Notes under the pieces: generated by a model
What the model saw: the letters and a program-made list of their open reading frames with translations, nothing else
The model's database searches: none
Told to the model about the DNA's origin: nothing
Translations under genes and position numbers: made by a program
Shown: piece after piece, positions 1 to 8,744 of the stretch
Numbering within the stretch: the stretch's first letter is position 1
Layout of the letters: every line of letters starts with the position of its first letter
NCBI GenBank assembly: GCA_034436155.1
Contig: DAOTVP010000026.1
Span: 62,001 to 126,000, forward strand
Source of the DNA: GCA-2794515 sp034436155
GTDB lineage: Bacteria; Chloroflexota; Anaerolineae; Aggregatilineales; Phototrophicaceae
DNA: 64,000 bases
Reading direction: 5' to 3'

Positions 1-43
1 CATTATAGCCGTTACCGACCCATTCTCGCAACCACTTCAATGA

Positions 44-72
44 AAACAGAGCGCCCGATGAGCGCCCTGTTG
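44..72 (-). terminator. Putative terminator hairpin downstream of the kimA-like gene
   Basis: Read on the minus strand, arms AACAG and GCGC pair with GCGC and CTGTT across a single mismatch, and TTTTC follows. It sits just past the stop of the transporter gene. The T tract is short, so termination is only probable. I see no gene in bases 1-43. Confidence 0.4.
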
Positions 73-79
73 GTCAAAC

Positions 80-2146
80 TTATTGCGGTTTGGGTTCATC
101 TGATGATGGTATGGGTGGCAATTCTGTCGGCAGGCTATAGGCAGGTTCATCTTCTTCGACATCATCTTGATTCACCAACGCCGCCAAGTCTACAGAATCG
201 AAAGATGGTGGGGGTGGCATAACAACCATTTCAGGTTGATACAACGCATCGCCAATCCGATACGGCACACTGATGATCGGTCTACCCTTTCCGCGTGCAA
301 TCTGGTCATGATACAGCGCCTCACGGATGGCGATACTCGTGCCGTTATGCAAGTAACGTTGCCACCACTTGCTCACGACAAATTCAGGCAACACCACCAT
401 CGTTGGAATTTTGATGGTGCTTTTTTCATCTACTTTATGCAGGTAATCAATCAATGGCTTACCCACTTCCCGATAAGGTGATGGGACAACATCAATTAAA
501 TCGGGATCGAGTTGAACTTCTCTGAATTTTTGTCGCAAACGTTCCACATCGGCAGGATCTACGCTGACAATACACACACGCACCGTATCCGATACGCTCA
601 GAGCATATTCAAGCGCCTGTAACGAACACCGATTGAGGCTATTCATCAGCACCACCATCGGAATATGATTGCGTTTTTGTCGGGGTGGCATAAAGCGCCC
701 GCGTTTGATGCCATCGAGCGTCAACGATTTCGCTACTTCGTTATAATGATTATGGATAGCGAGGAACATGCTAATCAAAATCGGCACCGCGACCATCACC
801 AGCCACGCACCTTCGGCGAATTTGGTGACGAGCAACACAATGCCGACAATAAAGGTGCATATTGCACCAAAAGCGTTTAAGCCTAAACGGAACGCCCAAC
901 CACTATTCATCTTAAAGTCGGGTTTAGCGCGTTCTTTGAGCCAATGCACCACCATGCCCGATTGTGATAGCGTGAAACTGGTGAATACACCCACGGCGTA
1001 CAACGGCAACAAATTGTGTTCACGCGCATCAAAAATGATGACTAAAATGCCCGCTATTGCCGATAAAACGATAATCCCGTTGCTATACACTAATCTATCA
1101 CCAAAATTACGTAGTTGGCGTGGCAGATAGCGATCGCTGGAAATGAGTGATGCCAATCGGGGAAAATCTGCAAACGCCGTATTCGCCGCCAATGATAAAA
1201 TCAGCAAGGTGGAAAATTGAATATAGTAGAATAAAATACTCCCCTGCCCAAAAATTTCACCCGCAATCTGCGACAAAACGGTCGTCTCCATGTGATGTTC
1301 AACATGAATCGGGTAGTAATTCGCCAAAAAGGTGATGCCAACGAACATAGACCCCAACAAAGCGACCATGATAATCAATGTCTGACCTGCATTACGGCTT
1401 TCGGGGGGCTTGAAGGCGGGAATGCCGTTAGAGATAGCTTCAATCCCTGTCAGCGCCGTGCAACCCGCGGCAAATGCGCGTAGCAAGATGAATAACGTCA
1501 AGCCATTGGTGGCAGTCGAAAGATCATGGACAATGACCTGTTCTTCGAGTGGCGCAGGAACGTTGCCCGTCAACACGCGGAATATCCCAACAGCAATCAT
1601 GCTAAAAATACCGACTACAAAAGCATAGGTGGGAATTGAGAAGAATGTGCCACTTTCTTTTACACCACGCAAATTCATCAGGGTGATGAAGGTGATAATC
1701 AACAACGCGATCGGGACACGAAAATCGCTCGTAGCAGGGATAGCCGATGATAACGCCGCCACCCCTGCCGACACACTCACGGCAACCGTGAGGATATAAT
1801 CAATCAATAATGATGCCGCCGCCACAAGACCCGGATACGTGCCTAAATTATCTTTGGCGACAATATATGCCCCACCCCCATTTGGATAAGCGTGGATGGT
1901 CTGATAATATGAAGACGCAACGATAATTAACAACGCGGTAATGCCCAGTGCGATGGGCCACGAAATGCCCAATGCGCCCGCACCCACACCAATCAACACC
2001 AATAAAATGGCTTCTGTGGCGTAGGATGTACTCGATAACGCATCCGAACTAAATACAGCTAATGCTTTGGGTTTTGATAATCGTTGATGAATGGCTTGGT
2101 CTGTTGCCAAAGGCGCACCAATCAACATACGGCGAATCGCCACCAT
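80..2146 (-). CDS. kimA: KimA/YdaO-type potassium uptake permease (APC superfamily)
   Basis: A 688-residue APC-superfamily permease closely resembling Bacillus subtilis KimA (YdaO), a high-affinity proton-coupled K+ importer. The N-terminal SSDALSSTSYATE (about 33-45) and NGGGAYIVAKDNLG (about 89-102) match KimA. An Asp at about 35 and the DY at about 116-117 lie where KimA has potassium-coordinating residues. About twelve hydrophobic segments fill residues 45-480. The remaining ~200 residues form a soluble UspA-like cytoplasmic domain (around 500-630) with an acidic, proline-rich tail. The start is supported by GGAG eight bases upstream. The gene is monocistronic. In Firmicutes this family is controlled by c-di-AMP through the ydaO riboswitch; I see no such RNA upstream. 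Older annotation would say amino acid permease. Confidence 0.85.
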   Translation of the reverse strand: MVAIRRMLIGAPLATDQAIHQRLSKPKALAVFSSDALSSTSYATEAILLVLIGVGAGALGISWPIALGITALLIIVASSYYQTIHAYPNGGGAYIVAKDNLGTYPGLVAAASLLIDYILTVAVSVSAGVAALSSAIPATSDFRVPIALLIITFITLMNLRGVKESGTFFSIPTYAFVVGIFSMIAVGIFRVLTGNVPAPLEEQVIVHDLSTATNGLTLFILLRAFAAGCTALTGIEAISNGIPAFKPPESRNAGQTLIIMVALLGSMFVGITFLANYYPIHVEHHMETTVLSQIAGEIFGQGSILFYYIQFSTLLILSLAANTAFADFPRLASLISSDRYLPRQLRNFGDRLVYSNGIIVLSAIAGILVIIFDAREHNLLPLYAVGVFTSFTLSQSGMVVHWLKERAKPDFKMNSGWAFRLGLNAFGAICTFIVGIVLLVTKFAEGAWLVMVAVPILISMFLAIHNHYNEVAKSLTLDGIKRGRFMPPRQKRNHIPMVVLMNSLNRCSLQALEYALSVSDTVRVCIVSVDPADVERLRQKFREVQLDPDLIDVVPSPYREVGKPLIDYLHKVDEKSTIKIPTMVVLPEFVVSKWWQRYLHNGTSIAIREALYHDQIARGKGRPIISVPYRIGDALYQPEMVVMPPPPSFDSVDLAALVNQDDVEEDEPAYSLPTELPPIPSSDEPKPQ

Positions 2147-2472
2147 AAGAAATTCTCCAACTCCAAGATTGATAGATAAGATAATATCAGCGAAACAAAT
2201 TATGTTTGGTTGGCTAACTGAGGGGGATTATTGGGGTGGAGCGTGGCATAATGCAGAAACTGATATATGCCCTTTAGAGGGTTTATGATTACACATGGCT
2301 TGTAATTGACAAATTTGTGTCATTAGGTTTTGGACATCATCCATACAAACAGATAAAATGAGTATAATATTAGCCTAAAGAGTAGTCAAGCGAAAAAAAC
2401 GCTATAATTCCCCCAAAAATTGGGGACAGGAATGCACAATTTTATTTATTTTTGAGGAAAAGAGTTTTGTAT
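2147..2472. promoter_or_regulatory. Divergent intergenic region between the permease gene and the acyl-CoA carboxylase operon
   Basis: This 326-base gap holds the promoters for two divergent units but no gene. On the plus strand two perfect TATAAT hexamers occur at 2363-2368 and 2403-2408, neither with a good -35 at 17 bases. A TTGACA lies at 2306-2311 without a matching -10. A small hairpin (CCCCAA, loop AAA, TTGGGG) spans 2411-2425 in the leader. No riboswitch consensus was recognised on either strand. Confidence 0.35.
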
Positions 2473-4083
2473 ATGACCAAAATACAATCCAAAATCAACA
2501 CCAACGACCCAGACTATAAAGCCAACTATGACCATAATTGTCAATTACTCAAAACACTCGCCGAGCGCCAAGCCAAAGTGCGGCAAGGTGGCAGTGAACG
2601 CGCCCGCCAACGCCATATTGAACGGGGTAAATTGCTCCCGCGTGAACGTGTCGAATTGCTCCTAGACCCCAACACTCCGTTTTTAGAACTCAGTACACTC
2701 GCCGCATATGGCATGTATAATGATGAAGCGCCCGGTGCAGGGGTCATCACAGGCATCGGCATCGTAAACGGGGTGGAATGTATGATTTCTGCCAACGAAG
2801 CCACCGTCAAAGGTGGGACGACCTATCCGATGTCGCTCGAAAAATCGCTCCGCGCTCAAGAAATCGCCAGCACCAATCGGCTACCCACCATCTATCTGGT
2901 CGAATCAGGTGGGGCAAATTTACCCCATCAAGCCGATATTTTTGTGCCTGGTGGCAAAGGTTTTTGTAACCAAGCGCGGATGAGTGGCGCGGGCATCCCG
3001 CAAATTTCGTTGGTATTCGGCAATAGCACCGCAGGCGGGGCGTATGTGCCTGGGTTATCCGATTTCACTGTGTTCGTCCGCAATAAAGCAATGGCATTTT
3101 TGGGCGGTCCGCCATTGGTCAAGATGGCAACGGGTGAAGAAGTCGAAGAAGAGGCGCTCGGCGGGACAGATATGCACGCTCGTATTTCGGGTTTGGTGGA
3201 TTATGTCGCCGAAGATGATGCCGATGCAATCCGGATTGGGCGCAATATTGTCGGCACACTCAATTGGCGCAAATTTTCCCCGTCCGATTTACGCGCTCCA
3301 GAACCACCTGCATATGACCCCAATGAATTGTTGGGCATTGTGCCGATAGATACCATCCGCAAGCCGTTGGATATGCGCGAAGTGATTGCCCGTATTGTGG
3401 ATGGTTCGCGCTTCTTTGAATTTAAGCCCGATTATGGCAACACACTGGTGTGTGGACATGCTCATATCAACGGCTACCCTGTCGGCATATTGGCGAATAA
3501 CGGCATCTTATTCTCAGAAAGCGCCCAAAAAGCCGCCCAATTCATCCAACTGTGCAATCATAGCCGTACCCCTCTGATTTATTTACAAAATATCACGGGC
3601 TTCATGGTGGGTCAGAAATACGAGGAGGGGGGCATCATCAAACACGGTAGCCTGATGATTAACGCCGTCGCCAATAGCACCGTTCCCCAATTCACCGTCT
3701 TAATCGGTGGCGCGTATGGCGCGGGATATTATGCCATGTGTGGTCGCCCATACGATCCACGTCTGATTTTCGCATGGGTCACAAGTCGCACTGCCGTCAT
3801 GGGCGCGGAACAAGCCGCGGGCGTGTTGGGAATTGTGCAAGAATCATCCGCCAAAAGCAAAGGCGAAACACCAGATATGCAACAAATCGAATTTATGAAG
3901 ATGATGGTACGCCAAAAATTTGAGGAAGAATCTGACCCCTATTTCGGCACAGCACGCCTGTGGGATGATGGTCTGATAGACCCCCGCGACACACGCATGG
4001 CGCTCACCGTTGGGCTTTCGATGAGTTACAACCGTGATTGGGTCAGCGAGGGCGCACCCCGCTATGGCAATTTTAGGATGTAG
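2473..4083 (+). CDS. Acyl-CoA carboxylase, carboxyltransferase (beta) subunit, AtuC/MCC-beta type
   Basis: A 536-residue carboxyltransferase of the propionyl/methylcrotonyl/geranyl-CoA carboxylase family. It moves carboxyl from carboxybiotin to an acyl-CoA. Two crotonase-like halves are visible: ESGGANLPHQADIF and TAGGAYVPGLSDF in the N half, and NNGILFSESAQKAAQF and GGAYGAGYYAMCGR in the C half. The length fits MCC-beta (about 535). I chose ATG 2473, behind AGGAAAAGAG, over an in-frame TTG at 2452. The biotin-carrying partner is the last gene of this cluster. Substrate cannot be fixed from sequence: neighbours favour 3-methylcrotonyl-CoA or geranyl/isohexenylglutaconyl-type substrates over propionyl-CoA. 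Confidence 0.85.
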   Translation: MTKIQSKINTNDPDYKANYDHNCQLLKTLAERQAKVRQGGSERARQRHIERGKLLPRERVELLLDPNTPFLELSTLAAYGMYNDEAPGAGVITGIGIVNGVECMISANEATVKGGTTYPMSLEKSLRAQEIASTNRLPTIYLVESGGANLPHQADIFVPGGKGFCNQARMSGAGIPQISLVFGNSTAGGAYVPGLSDFTVFVRNKAMAFLGGPPLVKMATGEEVEEEALGGTDMHARISGLVDYVAEDDADAIRIGRNIVGTLNWRKFSPSDLRAPEPPAYDPNELLGIVPIDTIRKPLDMREVIARIVDGSRFFEFKPDYGNTLVCGHAHINGYPVGILANNGILFSESAQKAAQFIQLCNHSRTPLIYLQNITGFMVGQKYEEGGIIKHGSLMINAVANSTVPQFTVLIGGAYGAGYYAMCGRPYDPRLIFAWVTSRTAVMGAEQAAGVLGIVQESSAKSKGETPDMQQIEFMKMMVRQKFEEESDPYFGTARLWDDGLIDPRDTRMALTVGLSMSYNRDWVSEGAPRYGNFRM

Positions 4084-4137
4084 ACGATTGGGCATTCGCG
4101 CCATTTGGCGGTAAAATAATGAGGTCGCAATTTGATG

Positions 4138-4161
4138 AGGGCATCATTTTTTTGATGCCCC
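4138..4161 (+). terminator. GC-capped hairpin between carboxylase and acyl-CoA dehydrogenase genes
   Basis: Arms AGGGCATCA and TGATGCCC flank a T-rich loop, about 55 bases past the carboxylase stop. What follows (CTAATTAATT) is AT-rich but not a T tract, so this may be an mRNA-stabilising hairpin rather than a terminator. It resembles the other simple palindromes in the window (7560, 23342, 29687, 49989). Confidence 0.4.
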
Positions 4162-4207
4162 TAATTAATTAAACAATTGATAATTTTAATGAGGAGTACC
4201 GTTAAAA

Positions 4208-5401
4208 ATGGTTTTGGCACACGAAACAAAAATCAATTTTTACAATCCATTCACGCCCGAACACGAGATGTTTCGGAAATCGGTGCGGAGTTTTGTCGAG
4301 AAAGAACTCGTCCCACATGTGGATGAATGGGAAGAGGCAGAAATCGCCCCATTACACGACATCTTCAAAAAGATGGGCAATCTCGGCTTTTTGGGGTTGA
4401 ATTATCCGGAAGAATACGGTGGTGCAGGCGCGGATATTTGGTACACAGTGGTGTTGGCAGAAGAATTGGCGAAATGTGGCGCGGCGGGCATCCCCATGGC
4501 GACCTTCGTCCAGACCGATATGGCGACCCCTGCCCTCGCCAAACACGGCTCGGATGAACTGAAGCGTAAATATCTTACCCCTGCCATTAAAGGTGATATG
4601 GTGTGCGCCATTGCCGTCACCGAACCCGATGCGGGGTCGGACGTGGCATCCATACGCACCCGCGCAGAACGCGATGGGGATGAATACGTCATCAACGGGA
4701 GCAAACTCTATATCACTAACGGCACACAAGCCGATTGGTTATGTTTATTAGCCCGTACATCATCTGGCGAAGGTTATCAGGGCATGTCGTTGATTGTCGT
4801 CCCAACTAATTTAGCGGGGTTTAGCGTCAGCAAGAAATTGAAGAAATTAGGCAATCATAGCAGTGACACCGCCTTACTCACATTTGAAAATGTGCGCGTG
4901 CCTGTATCAAATCGCATCGGCGAAGAAGGCATGGGATTTTATTATCAGATGGAACAATTCCAAGTGGAACGTCTGGTTGGTGCATTAGGCGGGGTGGCTG
5001 GCGCGGAATATTTCATCCGCAAAACGATTCAATATACCCAAGAACGACGTGCCTTCGGCAAACCCCTCATCGCTAACCAATGGATACAATTCAAACTGAG
5101 CGAATTGCTCACCGAAGTCGAGGCGGCGCGTCAACTGAATTATTATTGTGCCAGTTTGGTCGAATCGGGCGCGGATAATATGCAAGTGACCAAAATCGCC
5201 TCGATGTGCAAACTCAAAGCGGGTCGCTTGATGCGCGAAGTCGCCGATACCTGTTTACAATTTTATGGTGGTATGGGTTATATGGAAGAGACCCCCATCT
5301 CGCGCTATTTCCGCGATGCACGCCTGACCTCTATCGGCGGTGGCGCGGACGAAGTGATGATGGGTATCATCGCCAAACTCGAAAATATGAATCCGCGCTA
5401 A
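4208..5401 (+). CDS. Acyl-CoA dehydrogenase (AtuD/isovaleryl-CoA dehydrogenase-like)
   Basis: A 397-residue flavin-dependent acyl-CoA dehydrogenase, full length for the family. It has the mid-domain FAD motif AVTEPDAGSDVASIRT (about 136-151) and YITNGTQADW. The C-terminal helical domain has YTQERRAFGKPL, QFYGGMGYMEETPISRYFRD and IGGGADEVMM. It would introduce an alpha-beta double bond into an acyl-CoA and pass electrons to ETF. The start follows GAGGAG. It lies 124 bases after the carboxylase gene and 22 bases before the AtuA-like gene. That order resembles atuC-atuD, so a branched or terpenoid acyl-CoA substrate is likely but not proven. Confidence 0.85.
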   Translation: MVLAHETKINFYNPFTPEHEMFRKSVRSFVEKELVPHVDEWEEAEIAPLHDIFKKMGNLGFLGLNYPEEYGGAGADIWYTVVLAEELAKCGAAGIPMATFVQTDMATPALAKHGSDELKRKYLTPAIKGDMVCAIAVTEPDAGSDVASIRTRAERDGDEYVINGSKLYITNGTQADWLCLLARTSSGEGYQGMSLIVVPTNLAGFSVSKKLKKLGNHSSDTALLTFENVRVPVSNRIGEEGMGFYYQMEQFQVERLVGALGGVAGAEYFIRKTIQYTQERRAFGKPLIANQWIQFKLSELLTEVEAARQLNYYCASLVESGADNMQVTKIASMCKLKAGRLMREVADTCLQFYGGMGYMEETPISRYFRDARLTSIGGGADEVMMGIIAKLENMNPR

Positions 5402-5423
5402 GGGCAGATAAAGGATAATCATC

Positions 5424-6788
5424 ATGACGTATCGTATCGGCTCTGCACAAGGCTATTATGGTGATGATGTCACTCGCGCCTTACCTATGATTACGGGTGG
5501 ACATGTAGATGTGGTCTGTTTCGAGGCGCTCGCAGAACTCACACTCGCCATTTTGCAAAAAGACCGTCTGGGCAATCCAGAACGGGGCTATACATTCGAT
5601 ATTCGGGTGATTGCCTCGAGCATTTTGCCCGAAGCCTTCGCCCGTAAAATTCCCCTCATCACCAACGGGGGGGGATTAAACCCCATGAGCGCCGCCAAAA
5701 TGGTATATCAGACGGCGCAAAAATTAGGACTACACGGGCTGAAAATCGCTGCCGTCACAGGGGATGACCTGATGCCCATCATCTTCGACTTGCCCGCCAA
5801 AGGTGAACCGCTCACCAATTTAGACACAGGTGAACCGCTCGACTTTGAAAAAGGTGGCATGTTGGTGAATGCTAATGTTTACATTGGCGCTCAACCGATT
5901 GTCGAGGCGCTCAAAGCAGGCGCAGACATCATCATCACAGGGCGCGTTGCCGACCCGTGTTTGTATCTCGCACCGCTTATCGCGCATTACGGTTGGGCGT
6001 GGGATAATTGGGATAAACTCGCCAGTGGCATCGTGTGCGGGCATTTGTTGGAATGTACGGGTCAGGTGGTAGGTGGCAACAGCTTGGCAGTGATAGACAC
6101 TATCCCCGCAACCGATTTGCACCAATTAGGCTATCCGATAGCCCATGTCGAGGCGGACGGTTCGTTCATCATCACCAAAACGCCCAACATGGCGGGCATC
6201 GTCAACACCGATACCGTCAAAGAACAACTCCTCTACGAAATTCACGATCCTGCGAATTACCTCACACCCGATGTCGTTGCCGATTTCACCACCCTCAAAT
6301 TGACGCAAGTCGGCGAGAATCAGGTCAAAGTGACGGGTGTAACAGGCAAACCACGCCCCGAAAAACTCAAATTAGTCATGGGACGTTTAGAGGGGTACAT
6401 GCGCGAACTCATCTTCACGGTCGGCTATCCACAAGCGTGGCGAAAAGTGGATATCATGAAGCAGATGATAGAATCCACATGGCAAGATTTAGCCATCAAA
6501 CGGATTGATTATAGCTATTTGGGGATGAATAGCCTGTATGGAAGCATCGCCCCTCTGCCAGATGACCCCGCAGAAATCGCTATTCGGGTGATGTTCACCG
6601 CCGATGATGAAGACACGCTCAAAAATGCGGTACGTCTGATGATGACCAACGGCTTGAGCGGTCCTGCAGGCATGGGCATATCTGGATCTACGGTTAGCGC
6701 CAGTCCACGCGCCATTTTGGGATTGTGGGCAACGCTCATCGGGCGCGAGCATGTTCAGACGCAGATTGATTATATGACGGTAGAATAA
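5424..6788 (+). CDS. AtuA-like protein, large domain (DUF1446)
   Basis: A 454-residue DUF1446/AtuA family protein; the family is tied genetically to acyclic terpene (citronellol/geraniol) use in Pseudomonas but its reaction is unknown. Visible motifs are RIGSAQGYYGDD at the N terminus, ITNGGGLNPMSAAKM (about 79-93), GGMLVNANVYIGAQPIVEAL (about 144-163) and ITGRVADPCLYLAPL (about 170-184). Pseudomonas AtuA is a single chain of about 590 residues; here the small C-terminal domain is a separate gene (7613-7921) with another gene between. The stop TAA is followed directly by the ATG of the next gene, so the two are co-translated neighbours. AGGATAAT precedes the start. Confidence 0.8.
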   Translation: MTYRIGSAQGYYGDDVTRALPMITGGHVDVVCFEALAELTLAILQKDRLGNPERGYTFDIRVIASSILPEAFARKIPLITNGGGLNPMSAAKMVYQTAQKLGLHGLKIAAVTGDDLMPIIFDLPAKGEPLTNLDTGEPLDFEKGGMLVNANVYIGAQPIVEALKAGADIIITGRVADPCLYLAPLIAHYGWAWDNWDKLASGIVCGHLLECTGQVVGGNSLAVIDTIPATDLHQLGYPIAHVEADGSFIITKTPNMAGIVNTDTVKEQLLYEIHDPANYLTPDVVADFTTLKLTQVGENQVKVTGVTGKPRPEKLKLVMGRLEGYMRELIFTVGYPQAWRKVDIMKQMIESTWQDLAIKRIDYSYLGMNSLYGSIAPLPDDPAEIAIRVMFTADDEDTLKNAVRLMMTNGLSGPAGMGISGSTVSASPRAILGLWATLIGREHVQTQIDYMTVE

Positions 6789-7538
6789 ATGACGTATATC
6801 ACCGCACAAGGCGAGACATTTTTCATCATCGCGCCCCATCATGCCGATTTTATCCGTGATGAATCGGCATCGCTCCGTGAACCGATTTTAAGCGGTTGGC
6901 GACGACTGATGTTCTTTTTCATCCTGATTGTGGCGATTATCACTGCCCTACCCGTCTTATTCCCGCCCAATCAGTACGAAGTGATGGCGGTTATCACTGA
7001 TAAGGCGATTGAGGGAAGCGATTTTTCGCCACAATATCGCCTCACGTATCAATACACCGACCACCGCGATGAAACACATGAGGTCAGTCGGCTCACGGAG
7101 CGCGTATTTTATGATGAATTGGCTATCGGCAGTGTGGTGACAGCGCGTTATTTAGACGGTCAATCGCATCGCGCAACCTTGAGTGGGCATTATTCTGAAG
7201 ATGTATATGGGCTGAACAGCGATTTTCTGTGGTTTTTGGCGTTGATGTTACTCGTGTTGTGGATGCTGATTTTTTGGTTGATACTGCCCCAACGCGCCAA
7301 TCAACGCCTACGCTACGAAGGCACATTGCTCAAAGGGATGATGACCAATATCTACCCCGTCAAATCGTTTCGGCGCTATGATGTGATGGTTGAATACACC
7401 TTCGCGGCGCTGAATGGCAATGTCATCGAAGCGCGTGCCAGACAGAATCGGCGCGATTTAGAACACGAACAATTGCCAACATACAACACGCCTGTGTTGG
7501 TGCTATATGTGAATGATAATTTGTATCGGTTGATGTAA
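6789..7538 (+). CDS. Small two-TM membrane protein, DUF3592-like
   Basis: A 249-residue protein I cannot assign a function. Hydrophobic segments lie at about 39-58 and 145-166. Each is followed by a hydrophilic region of beta type: EVMAVITDKAIEG ... RLTYQYTD and RYEGTLLKGM ... MVEYTFAALNG. That duplicated TM-plus-beta layout recalls DUF3592 proteins. It begins immediately after the stop of the large AtuA-like domain and sits between the two AtuA pieces, so it belongs to the operon. Nothing in the sequence connects it chemically to acyl-CoA breakdown. Confidence 0.55.
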   Translation: MTYITAQGETFFIIAPHHADFIRDESASLREPILSGWRRLMFFFILIVAIITALPVLFPPNQYEVMAVITDKAIEGSDFSPQYRLTYQYTDHRDETHEVSRLTERVFYDELAIGSVVTARYLDGQSHRATLSGHYSEDVYGLNSDFLWFLALMLLVLWMLIFWLILPQRANQRLRYEGTLLKGMMTNIYPVKSFRRYDVMVEYTFAALNGNVIEARARQNRRDLEHEQLPTYNTPVLVLYVNDNLYRLM

Positions 7539-7559
7539 AACATATCATCTTTACCATCC

Positions 7560-7587
7560 GTAAGGGCGCAATATATTGCGCCCTTAC
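7560..7587. repeat. Perfect 28-base palindrome between operon genes
   Basis: A perfect inverted repeat with 14-base arms, starting GTAAGGGCGC and ending GCGCCCTTAC. It lies between the DUF3592-like gene and the small AtuA-like gene inside the operon. There is no T tract on either strand, so processing or stabilisation of the mRNA is likelier than termination. Confidence 0.7.
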
Positions 7588-7612
7588 AAACCTAACGAAA
7601 GGATATTATTTT

Positions 7613-7921
7613 ATGGGCAAAAAATTATATGATCTCGCTTTCGGGCGGGCGGGTGATAAAGGCAATATCTCGAATATCAGCGTCATCGCCCGTTCACCCG
7701 AAGCATATGCCGAAATCAAATCCAAACTGACCGCAGAGCGCGTCAAGGCGCATTTTGGCGATCTGGTCAAAGGCGATGTGGTGCGCTATGAATTGGATAA
7801 CATCGAGGCGCTCAATTTTGTGCTATACGATGCGCTAGACGGCGGTGGCACGCGCTCCTTGCGGATAGATACACTCGGCAAATCATTGGCGGGTGCGTTA
7901 CTTTATATGGATTGGGATTAA
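7613..7921 (+). CDS. AtuA-like protein, detached C-terminal domain
   Basis: A 102-residue protein matching the ferredoxin-fold C-terminal domain found at the end of AtuA/DUF1446 proteins. The signature is LAFGRAGDKGNISNISVIAR (about 7-26), with GDVVRYEL and ALDGGGTRSLRIDTLGKSL near the end. The start follows GAAAGGATATTATTTT. As the domain is complete and well conserved, this looks like a working second subunit rather than debris. It probably acts with the large domain encoded at 5424-6788. The next gene starts 25 bases downstream. Confidence 0.8.
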   Translation: MGKKLYDLAFGRAGDKGNISNISVIARSPEAYAEIKSKLTAERVKAHFGDLVKGDVVRYELDNIEALNFVLYDALDGGGTRSLRIDTLGKSLAGALLYMDWD

Positions 7922-7946
7922 TTTTTTACCGAAAGTAGATATTTTT

Positions 7947-8744
7947 ATGATTGCAGATAAACACTATGAAACACTCAAAATAGAGATGAAAACGCCATTT
8001 GCCTATATCACCCTGAATCGTCCAGAGGTGAAAAATGCCATGAATCAACAAATGGTCACAGAATTATTAGATGCCTTCACCACCTTGCGCGATGACCGTT
8101 CTATTCGGGCGGTTGTGCTATCGGGCGCGGGCAATACCTTTTGTGCGGGTGGTGACTTAAAAGAGATGCAAGCCGAAATCATGACTCGTGGCACGGCGGA
8201 AGGACGCATGGCGGTCTTGGATGAATTACTCAACGCCGTCAATCGTGCGTCACAGGTGGTCATCGCCAAAATAGAAGGCGCGGCGCTCGGTGGTGGTTTT
8301 GGCTTGGTGTGCGTGGCGGATATTGTCATTGCCAGCGCCACCGCCTCGTTTGGGTTGCCCGAAGTGCGCTTGGGGATTGTCCCCGCGCTCATTTCACCCT
8401 ATGTCATCCGCAGAATCGGCTTAAATCATGCCCGCCGTCTGATGCTCACAGGGGCGAGGTTCAACGGACATGATGCGCTCACCTACGGGTTATCCAACGC
8501 CACCGTAGCCCCAACCGAATTGGATAATTATGTCGATAGCATCCTCGCCGACATCCGCGAATGTAGCCCACAGGCGCTTGCCGCTTGTAAAGCCCTGATA
8601 TTCGAGGTGACAGATAAACATCCATCAGAGACAACCCATTATCGTGCCAATTTACTCGATGAACTCCGCGCCAGCGAATCGGGTCAGGAAGGCATGATGG
8701 CATTCATCCAAAAACGTAAACCCAATTGGGTGGAGGGGGCATAA
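7947..8744 (+). CDS. Enoyl-CoA hydratase/isomerase (LiuC/AtuE-like)
   Basis: A 265-residue crotonase-fold enzyme. The oxyanion-hole segments are NTFCAGGDLKEM (about 66-77) and GAALGGGFGLVCVAD (about 108-122). The conserved Glu of SFGLPEVRLGIVPA follows. The first Glu of classical enoyl-CoA hydratases (GGGxE) is replaced by Gly, as in the methylglutaconyl/isohexenylglutaconyl-CoA hydratase group. That fits hydration of the carboxylated product made by the flanking carboxylase. I chose ATG 7947 because MIADKHYETL begins the family fold; the longer frame from 7893 overlaps the upstream gene. Its stop overlaps the next start by one base (TAATG). Confidence 0.85.
   Translation: MIADKHYETLKIEMKTPFAYITLNRPEVKNAMNQQMVTELLDAFTTLRDDRSIRAVVLSGAGNTFCAGGDLKEMQAEIMTRGTAEGRMAVLDELLNAVNRASQVVIAKIEGAALGGGFGLVCVADIVIASATASFGLPEVRLGIVPALISPYVIRRIGLNHARRLMLTGARFNGHDALTYGLSNATVAPTELDNYVDSILADIRECSPQALAACKALIFEVTDKHPSETTHYRANLLDELRASESGQEGMMAFIQKRKPNWVEGA

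Noticed and set aside
2147..2472. ydaO (c-di-AMP) riboswitch before the KimA-like gene
   Set aside because: The reverse complement of the leader lacks the conserved blocks of that RNA. Only ordinary promoter-like hexamers and a ribosome site are visible.
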